Part shown: one piece after another, positions 56,129 through 64,000 of the stretch | Position numbering within the stretch: position 1 is the stretch's first letter | Layout: every line of letters begins with the position of its first letter | From: Prochlorococcus sp. AG-347-G20 | GTDB lineage: Bacteria > Cyanobacteriota > Cyanobacteriia > PCC-6307 > Cyanobiaceae | Assembly (NCBI GenBank): GCA_003281645.1 | Contig: QCBJ01000001.1 | Location: forward strand, 248,001 to 312,000 | Direction: 5' to 3' | Length of the DNA stretch: 64,000 nt | Made by a program: the position numbers and the translations under genes | The notes under the pieces: generated by a model | Told to the model about the DNA's origin: nothing | The model's input: the letters and a program-made list of their open reading frames with translations, nothing else | Database searches by the model: none

Positions 56129-57346
56129 TTAATCACATTTTGGCGCATTTTGTTCAATCCATAGCTTTGCTTTATAAATAGCTTCATCAAAATTATTTAA
56201 TCTCTTGTAGGCAAGTTCCTTAGAAAGATAATGTAAAAGCTCTCCTAATAGAGGCCCATCCTTTATTTTAAAATTTTTTTTGATTACATCACCATTAAGT
56301 AAGTTTGAAGGATGAAATAATTTATCATCATTATCACGCCATCTATAAAGCCAATCTAATTGTAAGTTTTGAGGTAAATAAAAAATAAATGATGGAAGAA
56401 ACATCTCTAATTCTCTATGTAATGCAAATCTCTCTGATTCAGTAAATTGAGCGATATTTTTTTTCTCCAACAAAAAGTGCCATTTTCGTAATAACTTAGT
56501 TTTTTCAATTTCAGCTTTACTAAATTTAAGTTTCTCTAAAGATTCAATATCGAAAATTTGAGAAATAAAAAATGATGGTAAAAATTTTTCTTTTTCTTCC
56601 TGATTAATTTCTGCATAATTAATTTTCTCTAAATCCAAAAAAAAAGAATCTTCAGATAAATTATCAGCACCAAATATATTTAAATTTTTTATCAACAAGA
56701 CTGCATTAAGAGCATTTTCTCCATGTACTATTTTCTGTATTTCATAATTAATCCTCTCTTTAGCAACAAGATATAATTTCTCTTTATTTTTTTTTATAAA
56801 ATCAATTAAATCAAAATCAATTTTAAAATTCAATTCCGAAACAAATCGAAAACATCTTAATATTCGTAAAGGATCATTTAGTAAATTGTTTTTAGAATGA
56901 GTTCTAAGCAAAGAAATTTCTAGATCTTTAAGACCATTTAAAGGATCAAACAAACACTTTTTATCAAATAAAAAAGCAATTGAATTAATTGAAAAGTCTC
57001 TAGAACTTAAATCTCCTTCTATCGTAGAAGAAACCTGATTAGCAATATCAATATAAGTATGATTAAGAAAAATTCTTACTACTTCTCTTTTTTCATCTAA
57101 AATTATAAATTTTGATCCAATATTTTCTGCAATCTTTTTACCAATTGCAATTGCATTTGAAGGTACCACAATATCAAGATCAACTTTTTCAGGTTCTCTT
57201 CCCAAAATAATATCTCTTATGTAACCACCAACCAAATATGATCCTTTAGGCAAAAAACCTAATATTAAATCCAATTTATGAAATTTTATACTAGTTTCTA
57301 ATTCATTAATTATTAGTGTATGATCTGTTTGGATGCTACTTTTCAT
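56129..57346 (-). CDS. tRNA nucleotidyltransferase / poly(A) polymerase family
   Basis: YLVGGYIRDIILGREPEKVDLDIVV, SRDFSINSIAF, DPLRILRCFRFVSELNF. Confidence 0.9.
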   Translation of the reverse strand: MKSSIQTDHTLIINELETSIKFHKLDLILGFLPKGSYLVGGYIRDIILGREPEKVDLDIVVPSNAIAIGKKIAENIGSKFIILDEKREVVRIFLNHTYIDIANQVSSTIEGDLSSRDFSINSIAFLFDKKCLFDPLNGLKDLEISLLRTHSKNNLLNDPLRILRCFRFVSELNFKIDFDLIDFIKKNKEKLYLVAKERINYEIQKIVHGENALNAVLLIKNLNIFGADNLSEDSFFLDLEKINYAEINQEEKEKFLPSFFISQIFDIESLEKLKFSKAEIEKTKLLRKWHFLLEKKNIAQFTESERFALHRELEMFLPSFIFYLPQNLQLDWLYRWRDNDDKLFHPSNLLNGDVIKKNFKIKDGPLLGELLHYLSKELAYKRLNNFDEAIYKAKLWIEQNAPKCD

Positions 57347-57360
57347 TTTATTTATTAATT

Positions 57361-57612
57361 ATGTGCATTTGCATCAACTGTAAATGGGTTGATAGATGTA
57401 TCACATATCATGATGTTGAGAATAATCATGGTGTTGATCATATTTGTGATCTACCTGATTTTAAAGCAAAAAAACCATACATTCATGTCAATATAGTTAA
57501 AGACAATAATGGTGATTATAAAACTGATTGGGATGTTCAATCTTGTGAAAGTTTTGAGAATGAATTTGGTAAATGGTCAAAGTGTAATCCAGGTATGGAA
57601 TTACCTGTTTAA
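57361..57612 (+). CDS. ycf34: Ycf34 family protein
   Basis: ATG at 57361: MCICINCKWVDRCITYHDVENNH... with conserved N-terminal Cys; ORF-track start at 57316 is probably too early. Confidence 0.88.
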   Translation: MCICINCKWVDRCITYHDVENNHGVDHICDLPDFKAKKPYIHVNIVKDNNGDYKTDWDVQSCESFENEFGKWSKCNPGMELPV

Positions 57613-57618
57613 TGGTAA

Positions 57619-58275
57619 TTGATGAAAAATAAACTCAAACCAATAGAAAATTATCCTACATTAGTGATTCATAGCACAGAAAATTCTTTTGGGTTTGGGT
57701 ATAGAAAAAACAATAATCTTGAATCTGATAAATTATTTATCAGAAAATTTGATAATGACCTTTGCAATAACTTAATTAATGATCTTAACAAATTCATTTC
57801 CATAGAAAATTTAAAAAAAATAAATAAGTTATCCGTGAGCATAGGGCCAGCAAATTTTAATGCTTCACGACTAATTGTAGTTTTAGCAAGAACTATCTCA
57901 CAACAAATAAATTGTCCTCTAGACAGATTTAGTTCATTTGAAATAATGGCAAAAAGAATTGCATCAAAAAATAATATCTTTACGAACAAAAAATCATTCT
58001 GGATTTACAAAAAATTAAAACGGAAGGGTTTTATTGCAGGTAAATATGAAATTTGTAATAACGAAAAAAACTCCTCGGATTTAGTCATTCGGGAAACAGT
58101 TTTACCAAAAGTTGTCAAAGAACTAGAGATCCAGGAACTTTCTTTTGAGGCTACTTATGATGATAAAGAAGATCTAAAAGAACTATTAGATTTATCAAAT
58201 AAAAATTTATTAAATTCAAATGTAGATTCCTGGAGAAAAGTTTTGCCTCTTTACCCTATTTCCCCAATTAACTAA
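57619..58275 (+). CDS. tsaB: tRNA threonylcarbamoyladenosine biosynthesis protein TsaB-like
   Basis: LVIHSTENSFGFGY, LSVSIGPANFNASRLIVVLARTISQQINCPL (YeaZ-like G-P-x-S/N-x-x-R motif). Confidence 0.75.
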   Translation: MMKNKLKPIENYPTLVIHSTENSFGFGYRKNNNLESDKLFIRKFDNDLCNNLINDLNKFISIENLKKINKLSVSIGPANFNASRLIVVLARTISQQINCPLDRFSSFEIMAKRIASKNNIFTNKKSFWIYKKLKRKGFIAGKYEICNNEKNSSDLVIRETVLPKVVKELEIQELSFEATYDDKEDLKELLDLSNKNLLNSNVDSWRKVLPLYPISPIN

Positions 58276-58279
58276 ATAT

Positions 58280-58900
58280 TCATCCAATCAAATTATTAAT
58301 CTTATCTTGAAGCTGCTTTGTTACAGAATTCAGATCATCTCTTAATGAACTTTCTGGCGGTTGAATGGGCTTTCCCACTTTAATAACTATTTTTGAAAAC
58401 ATAGGAATAAAGAATTTAAATCTTATTAGTCTATGTGAATTAACTATTGCAACAGGCAACAATAATTTTTGATTTTTAAAGGCTAATAATGCTGCACCGT
58501 GTTTGGGCTTATTCACTCGACCATTTTTTTGACGAGTGCCATCAATAAAAATTCCAATAGAATTATCATTTGATAATTTTTTACATGCTGTTTTAATTGT
58601 ATTTTTATCAACAATTCCTCTTTTTACAGGATACGCTCCACAAGCCTTGATAATAAAGCCGAGAAAAGGAATTTTAAAAAGCTCTGCCTTAGCCATAAAA
58701 GATATATTACGTCCAAGGGCATGTCCTAACAAAGGAGGGTCCAGTAAAGAACCATGGTTAGAAACCATGATAAAGGAATCTTTTTGAGGAATATTGTTTC
58801 TACCTATTAAATGACCTTTAAATACTATTTTATAAATAGGAAATACAAAAAGCTTGCTAACTAATTCATAGATTAATTTTTGAATAGTATGATTTTTCAT
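58280..58900 (-). CDS. plsC: 1-acyl-sn-glycerol-3-phosphate acyltransferase
   Basis: VSNHGSLLDPPLL (HX4D variant), AYPVKRG, IFIDGTRQKNGRVNKPKHGAALLA. Confidence 0.9.
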   Translation of the reverse strand: MKNHTIQKLIYELVSKLFVFPIYKIVFKGHLIGRNNIPQKDSFIMVSNHGSLLDPPLLGHALGRNISFMAKAELFKIPFLGFIIKACGAYPVKRGIVDKNTIKTACKKLSNDNSIGIFIDGTRQKNGRVNKPKHGAALLAFKNQKLLLPVAIVNSHRLIRFKFFIPMFSKIVIKVGKPIQPPESSLRDDLNSVTKQLQDKINNLIG

Positions 58901-58905
58901 GCAAA

Positions 58906-59802
58906 TTAATAAGATATTTGATCAGAAGATGAAACTTGAGAAATTTTTACATCTTTAAGATATCTTTTTCCTAAACCGCTTAGTACGTTAGAAGGGCCAA
59001 TTTCAACAATATGAAGATCACTATCTTTTGCCATTAAATCCATAGTTTCTCTCCACCTCACTCCATTACACATTTGCTTTTCTAATCTAATTTTAAGCTC
59101 GTTTGGATCACTGCAAAGTGAAGGTTCATAATTGCTTATGACAGGGAAAGAGGGAGTGTTAAAATCAAACTGTGTTAAATACTCAGAAAATTTTGATGAA
59201 GGTTCATTCATAAATGGCGAATGAAATGCACCTGAAACATTTAATTTCAGGAATCTTTTACAAGAAATTTCTCTCGATAAATTATCTAATGCTTCAGTAG
59301 ATCCTGATAAGACAACTTGGGAAGAGCTATTATCATTAGCAATTACAATATCATCATTTTTTTGTACTAACAAATCAAGTTGATTTCTATCAAAACCAAT
59401 TACTGCTGCCATAGATCCTTTCCCAGCATTTACCATTAATTGAGACCTCTCTTTTATTAGAGAAACACAATCTTCGAATGAAAAAACATCCGCACAATAT
59501 AGTGCAGTGATTTCTCCTAAACTATGCCCAGCAACATAAGTTGGTTTAAATCCATTTTCCTTTAATGCATCTAATAAAATTGATTCAACTAAAAAAAGAC
59601 AAATTTGTGTATTTCTTGTGTTATTTAAATCAATAAAAGGATTTGTTGGTTCAGTTTTTAACTCACAAATTTCAAATAAATTCCTCTCAAATATTTCAGA
59701 TGCATAACTAAACCTCTCTTTTGTGTTGGGCAAATTTTCAATTTGTTTTGCCATTCCAATTTTTTGCGAACCCTGTCCAGGGAATACCCATGCAACTGTC
59801 AT
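58906..59802 (-). CDS. fabD: Malonyl-CoA:ACP transacylase
   Basis: WVFPGQGSQKIGM, VAGHSLGEITALYCADV, SGAFHSPFM, VEIGPSNVLSGLGKR. Confidence 0.97.
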   Translation of the reverse strand: MTVAWVFPGQGSQKIGMAKQIENLPNTKERFSYASEIFERNLFEICELKTEPTNPFIDLNNTRNTQICLFLVESILLDALKENGFKPTYVAGHSLGEITALYCADVFSFEDCVSLIKERSQLMVNAGKGSMAAVIGFDRNQLDLLVQKNDDIVIANDNSSSQVVLSGSTEALDNLSREISCKRFLKLNVSGAFHSPFMNEPSSKFSEYLTQFDFNTPSFPVISNYEPSLCSDPNELKIRLEKQMCNGVRWRETMDLMAKDSDLHIVEIGPSNVLSGLGKRYLKDVKISQVSSSDQISY

Positions 59803-59817
59803 AATGCTCCTTTTTTT

Positions 59818-60825
59818 TTAACCCCATTTAATGAGGGCTGCACCCCAACTTAACCCAGCACCAAAACCACTTGTAGCAATAATATCATTATGTTTAATTC
59901 TATTATCTCTAATAGCCTCATCCATCACTAGTGGAATTGTTGCTGCTGAAGTATTACCATATTTTTCTAAATTGCTAAGAATTTTTTCTCCAGGGATTTT
60001 TAATCTTTCTCCTACAGAATCCAATATCCTTTGATTAGCTTGATGCAATACAAGCCAATCAACTTCATCGGAAGTATAATTCATTTTTTTGAACAACTTT
60101 TCAAGAATTATCGGAACTTCTCTAACTGCAAATTTATACACTTCCTGACCATTCATCTGAATTGGAGAAAAAGCTCCACTTAAAAAATCAATATTATCAA
60201 TTATTGAATCTTTATTATTTTTTGATGAAAGATTAAGAAAAGAACCCCTTTCTCCGTCAGTTCTCATATCAAAACCAATTAAATTATCATATTCATTAGT
60301 GGCTTCAATAGCTAATGCACCTGCACCATCTCCAAAGAGAATACAACTTCTTCTATCATTCCAGTCAACAAAGCTTGATAGTTGATCTGCTCCTATAACA
60401 ATAGCCCTTTTAAAACTACCCCCTTTTAAAAATTGTGATGCTGTAATTAAGGAAAATAAGAAACCACTACATGCTGCAGTTAAATCGAAAGCTACTGCAT
60501 TAGCTGCCCCTAATTTAGCTTGAATGGATGGCGCTGATCCAAATAAATCATGCGGAGTAGAAGTTGCTAAAACAATCAAATCAATCGTTTTAATCTCCCA
60601 ATTAGCCATTTCTATAGCAGTTAGAGCAGCCTTATAGCCCATCTCAGTAACATTATCTCCTAAGCTAGATATTCTTCTCTCAGAAATACCCGTTCTAGAT
60701 TTTATCCATTCATTGCTTGTATCAACCTTTTGACTAATTTTTTGATTAGTCAGAATTTGATCAGGTACATAACTTCCGCTCCCCTTGAATGATACTCCAA
60801 TCTGATTAAAATTTATTACTTCCAA
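59818..60825 (-). CDS. fabH: 3-oxoacyl-ACP synthase III
   Basis: GSGSYVPDQILTNQ, AFDLTAACSGFLFSLITA, LVLHQANQRILD, KYGNTSAATIPLVMDEA; TTG start. Confidence 0.97.
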   Translation of the reverse strand: MEVINFNQIGVSFKGSGSYVPDQILTNQKISQKVDTSNEWIKSRTGISERRISSLGDNVTEMGYKAALTAIEMANWEIKTIDLIVLATSTPHDLFGSAPSIQAKLGAANAVAFDLTAACSGFLFSLITASQFLKGGSFKRAIVIGADQLSSFVDWNDRRSCILFGDGAGALAIEATNEYDNLIGFDMRTDGERGSFLNLSSKNNKDSIIDNIDFLSGAFSPIQMNGQEVYKFAVREVPIILEKLFKKMNYTSDEVDWLVLHQANQRILDSVGERLKIPGEKILSNLEKYGNTSAATIPLVMDEAIRDNRIKHNDIIATSGFGAGLSWGAALIKWG

Positions 60826-60878
60826 AAGAGTTTTTTAGTTACTTATATTAGTCAAACATAAATTTGACTCAATATGTT

Positions 60879-62285
60879 TTATGAATTTAAAACTTGAAGC
60901 TTTTGCAGTTGATTTAAATTGTCCATAACTCCATGATTGACTGCGGAGTGAGCCAAGCGAAGAGCACTAACTACTGATAAAGATTTGCTACTTCCATGAC
61001 CAATGACGCAAATTCCATTTACCCCAAGTAATAAAGCTCCACCATGTTCGGCATGATCTAACCTTTTCTTAATTCTAAGTAGATTACTTTTTAAAAAAGC
61101 TGAACCAACTTTCCCCCGCCTTCCACGTGGCAGCTCAGATCTCAAAATATCTAACAAAACTCCTCCCACAGATTCAAGAAATTTCAATAATATATTGCCA
61201 GTAAATCCATCACAGACTACTACGTCGAAACTACCTGATAATACATCTCGCCCTTCACAATTACCTCCAAAATCAAAACTTTTTTCAGCAGATAATAATT
61301 CAAATGTTTTTACGGATAAATCATTACCTTTGCATTCTTCTTCTCCAATATTTAAAAGTCCAATTCTTGGTTTTTTTACTTGTAAGACATCTTTTGCATA
61401 AATGTTACCTAGAAGCGCAAATTGATACAGATAAGATGGCTTACAATCAGTATTTGCGCCAACATCTAAAACTAATACCGGACGAGTTTGATCCCTTGTT
61501 GGAAATAATGCTCCAATAGCTGGTCTATCAATCCCTTTTAATCTTCCAATTCTAAATATGGCAGAAGCCATCATGGCGCCTGAATTACCCGCTGAGTATA
61601 CAGCTTCAGCTTTATTATTTCTCACTAAATCCATTGCAACATTTATACTTGCATTTTTCCTTTTTCTAACTGCAGTAGCTTCTTCATTCATCCCAATAGG
61701 CTCTCCACTATCAATTAATTCAAGACGATTATTATCGATTTCATTTTCTAATAATTCTGCTAAACCAGTTTTATCTGCTGCATCTTTTACTTTTTCAATT
61801 TTGCCGACAAACTTTATATTTATTGGAAATCTACTTATTGCTTCAAGGCAACCCTCAAGAATTGGACCAGGAGCATAATCTCCACCCATACCATCAACTG
61901 CGATCCAAATTCTTCTAGATTGAGATTCCTCCACTCTATCTAAAATATTATCGTTATTTTGCAACCTTTTTAATGGATCAAAAACTAATGGCTGTAATGT
62001 ATTTTTAGCTATTGAACTAGCATTTGAAACGACACTGCTGGCAGTATTCACAACAGATTCAGCGCTTGAAACTACATTTCCCGCCACATTACTAGCCACA
62101 TTACTAGCAGTGCTCACTACAGAACCAGCACCAGAAACTACATTTCCCGCCACATTACTAGCCGTTACCGCAGAACTGGCAGCACTATCAACTATAGAAG
62201 TCACAGCCGAATTCCTTTTGTACCAAATAACTAATCTTCTAATAGCTCTGGGTTTATTAATTTTTTGTGCTGTTTCTTTCGCCAT
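60879..62285 (-). CDS. plsX: Phosphate acyltransferase PlsX with long repetitive N-terminal extension
   Basis: IAVDGMGGDYAPGPILEG, VYSAGNSGAMMASAIFRIGRLKGIDRPAIG, LDVGANTDCKP, CDGFTGNILLK; about 130-aa N-terminal region before IAVDGMGG. Confidence 0.95.
   Translation of the reverse strand: MAKETAQKINKPRAIRRLVIWYKRNSAVTSIVDSAASSAVTASNVAGNVVSGAGSVVSTASNVASNVAGNVVSSAESVVNTASSVVSNASSIAKNTLQPLVFDPLKRLQNNDNILDRVEESQSRRIWIAVDGMGGDYAPGPILEGCLEAISRFPINIKFVGKIEKVKDAADKTGLAELLENEIDNNRLELIDSGEPIGMNEEATAVRKRKNASINVAMDLVRNNKAEAVYSAGNSGAMMASAIFRIGRLKGIDRPAIGALFPTRDQTRPVLVLDVGANTDCKPSYLYQFALLGNIYAKDVLQVKKPRIGLLNIGEEECKGNDLSVKTFELLSAEKSFDFGGNCEGRDVLSGSFDVVVCDGFTGNILLKFLESVGGVLLDILRSELPRGRRGKVGSAFLKSNLLRIKKRLDHAEHGGALLLGVNGICVIGHGSSKSLSVVSALRLAHSAVNHGVMDNLNQLQKLQVLNS
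62068..62163. repeat. Direct repeat inside plsX: two identical 30-bp copies 66 bp apart, plus a 12-bp tandem duplication
   Basis: GAAACTACATTTCCCGCCACATTACTAGCC at 62068-62097 and 62134-62163; CCACATTACTAG at 62084-62095 and 62096-62107. Confidence 0.93.
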
Positions 62286-63032
62286 TTATTTGCCATCAAA
62301 AGGAGCAATATCGACAATCCGTTGAAAAAGATATCCTGTGCCCCTTGCTGTCAATATCAATTCTGGATTTGCTGGATCAGCCTCCAGTTTGGATCTTAAT
62401 CTTGATATATGAACATCCACAACTCTTGTATCTACATGTCTCTCGGGGGTATATCCCCAAACCTCTTTCAAAATCTCTCCTCTACTAAATGGCTCTCCTG
62501 ACCTACTTACCAAAAGCTCTAAGAGACTAAATTCCATACCAGTTAGTCTAATTCTCTCATCACTTTTAAAAACTTGTCTTCGATTTGTATCAATTTTAAT
62601 ATCCGTAACCAAAATTAATCCTGAATTAGGCATCCCAGGAATTTGCTCTTTGTCGATTCTTCTAAGAACACACCTAATTCTCGCTTCTAACTCTTTTGGG
62701 CTAAATGGTTTTACTACGTAATCATCAGCCCCTAATTCTAAACCTGTTATCCTATCTGCAACGTCTCCTAATGCGGTTAGCATAACAATTGGAACATCAG
62801 AATCTTTCCTTAACTCTTGACAAACTCCATAACCATCTAGCTTTGGCATCATGACGTCGAGCACTACTAAATCAGGCTCATAATCTTTAAATAACTTTAG
62901 TGCTTCTTTGCCATCACATGCAGTTACAACTTTGTAGCCAATCATGGAGAGACGTGTCTCCAGAATTCTTCTAATACTTGCCTCGTCATCAGCGACAAGT
63001 ATAGTTTCTTTAGTTTGACTAGATAGAGCCAT
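62286..63032 (-). CDS. rpaB: OmpR-family response regulator RpaB
   Basis: ILVADDEASIRRILETRLSMIGY, DLVVLDVMMPKLDGYGVCQELRKDSDVPIVMLTALGDVADRITGLELGADDYVVKPFSPKELEARIRCVLRR, winged-helix C-terminus. Confidence 0.93.
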   Translation of the reverse strand: MALSSQTKETILVADDEASIRRILETRLSMIGYKVVTACDGKEALKLFKDYEPDLVVLDVMMPKLDGYGVCQELRKDSDVPIVMLTALGDVADRITGLELGADDYVVKPFSPKELEARIRCVLRRIDKEQIPGMPNSGLILVTDIKIDTNRRQVFKSDERIRLTGMEFSLLELLVSRSGEPFSRGEILKEVWGYTPERHVDTRVVDVHISRLRSKLEADPANPELILTARGTGYLFQRIVDIAPFDGK

Positions 63033-63139
63033 TTGTTTCTATTAGCTAATCAGTAAGAGAATTTATTATTAACCTAATCTAACTTGTAGAGGGGCAATAT
63101 CCCAAACATTCTAGTTCCATTACTTCATTCAGAGACTAA

Positions 63140-64000
63140 ATGTCTAGCAAATTATCTACTTTTATTTGTCAGAATTGCGGATCTGAAACTTCTCAATACT
63201 TTGGTAGATGCTTGAATTGCAACTCATGGAATTCCATTGTTGAAGAAATAAAAAGTAAGAGATCTAAATATCAAGAAATAAAAAATATTAAAAATATTAA
63301 AAAATCTATACCGTTTAATGAAATTTCATCAAAAAAAATATCAAGATTTACAAGTGGTTTTAGTGAATTTGATCGAGTGCTTGGAGGTGGAATAGTACCT
63401 GGATCTGTTGTTTTACTAGGAGGAGAACCAGGTATAGGTAAAAGCACAATAGTTCTTCAATCAGCAGGAAAAATATCTCTTAATCAGAAAGTTTTATATA
63501 TAACTGCAGAAGAATCTTTAGAACAAGTAAAAATTAGATGGGAAAGATTAAATCAAAACAGTATTGATTTACAAATTTTTGCAGAAACCAATTTATCTTT
63601 AATTATTGAAGAGATCAAACGTGTAAATCCAAGTTTCGCAATTATTGATAGTATTCAAGCCATCCACAATCACGAGATGGAAAGTTCTCCAGGATCGGTT
63701 TCTCAAGTTAGAGCATGTTCATCTGAATTGCAAAATCTTGCCAAAGAAAATAATATTGCGCTTCTAATAATTGGTCATGTAACCAAAGATGGTGCTTTAG
63801 CTGGTCCTAAAACTTTAGAGCATTTAGTTGATACAGTTATAAACTTTGAAGGAGATAATATTTCCTCACATAGATTACTAAGAAGTATAAAAAATCGATT
63901 TGGATCGACTTTTGAAATTGGAATTTTTGAAATGCTTGAAGAGGGTTTACGAGAGTTAAAAAACCCAAGTTCAATTTTTACAAGTAAAGAAAATATTTCA
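63140..64000 (+). CDS. radA: DNA repair protein RadA, N-terminal part (runs off window; absent from ORF track)
   Basis: ATG at 63140: MSSKLSTFICQNCGSETSQYFGRCLNCNSWNSIVEE (zinc finger), LLGGEPGIGKSTIVLQ, VSQVRACSSEL, GHVTKDGALAGPKTLEHLVDTV. Confidence 0.96.
   Translation, partial: MSSKLSTFICQNCGSETSQYFGRCLNCNSWNSIVEEIKSKRSKYQEIKNIKNIKKSIPFNEISSKKISRFTSGFSEFDRVLGGGIVPGSVVLLGGEPGIGKSTIVLQSAGKISLNQKVLYITAEESLEQVKIRWERLNQNSIDLQIFAETNLSLIIEEIKRVNPSFAIIDSIQAIHNHEMESSPGSVSQVRACSSELQNLAKENNIALLIIGHVTKDGALAGPKTLEHLVDTVINFEGDNISSHRLLRSIKNRFGSTFEIGIFEMLEEGLRELKNPSSIFTSKENIS

Noticed and set aside
57669-57989. 106-aa minus-strand ORF
   Set aside because: Antisense to the tsaB-like gene; no motif support
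61558-61878. 106-aa plus-strand ORF (and shorter ones at 61195 and 62110)
   Set aside because: Antisense to plsX; composition mirrors the coding strand

Overview
The window is AT-rich, gene-dense, core cyanobacterial chromosome. Gene content and order resemble a high-light-adapted Prochlorococcus marinus; this is recognition from memory, not a database search. It runs from the 3' end of rplL to the 5' part of radA. I support about 60 protein-coding genes, including NDH-1 subunits (ndhH, ndhA-I-G-E, ndhD, ndhF, ndhM), a menaquinone/phylloquinone block, fatty acid/phospholipid genes (plsX-fabH-fabD-plsC), carotenoid genes (crtP/pds, crtB), regulators (rpaB, rbcR, a PedR-like LuxR protein, a Ycf29-like response regulator) and translation/tRNA genes. 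I saw no tRNA, rRNA, CRISPR array, IS element, prophage or restriction/defence island. I did not find a convincing new multi-gene system. The best second-look items are: prfB needing a +1 frameshift (the ORF track truncates it), PlsX with an N-terminal 22-aa (66-bp) repeat extension, scpA whose conserved N-terminus lies upstream of any canonical start codon, a cysteine-bearing PedR-like regulator overlapping a small unknown ORF, a T-N11-A palindrome upstream of rbcR, and several inverted repeats at gene ends.
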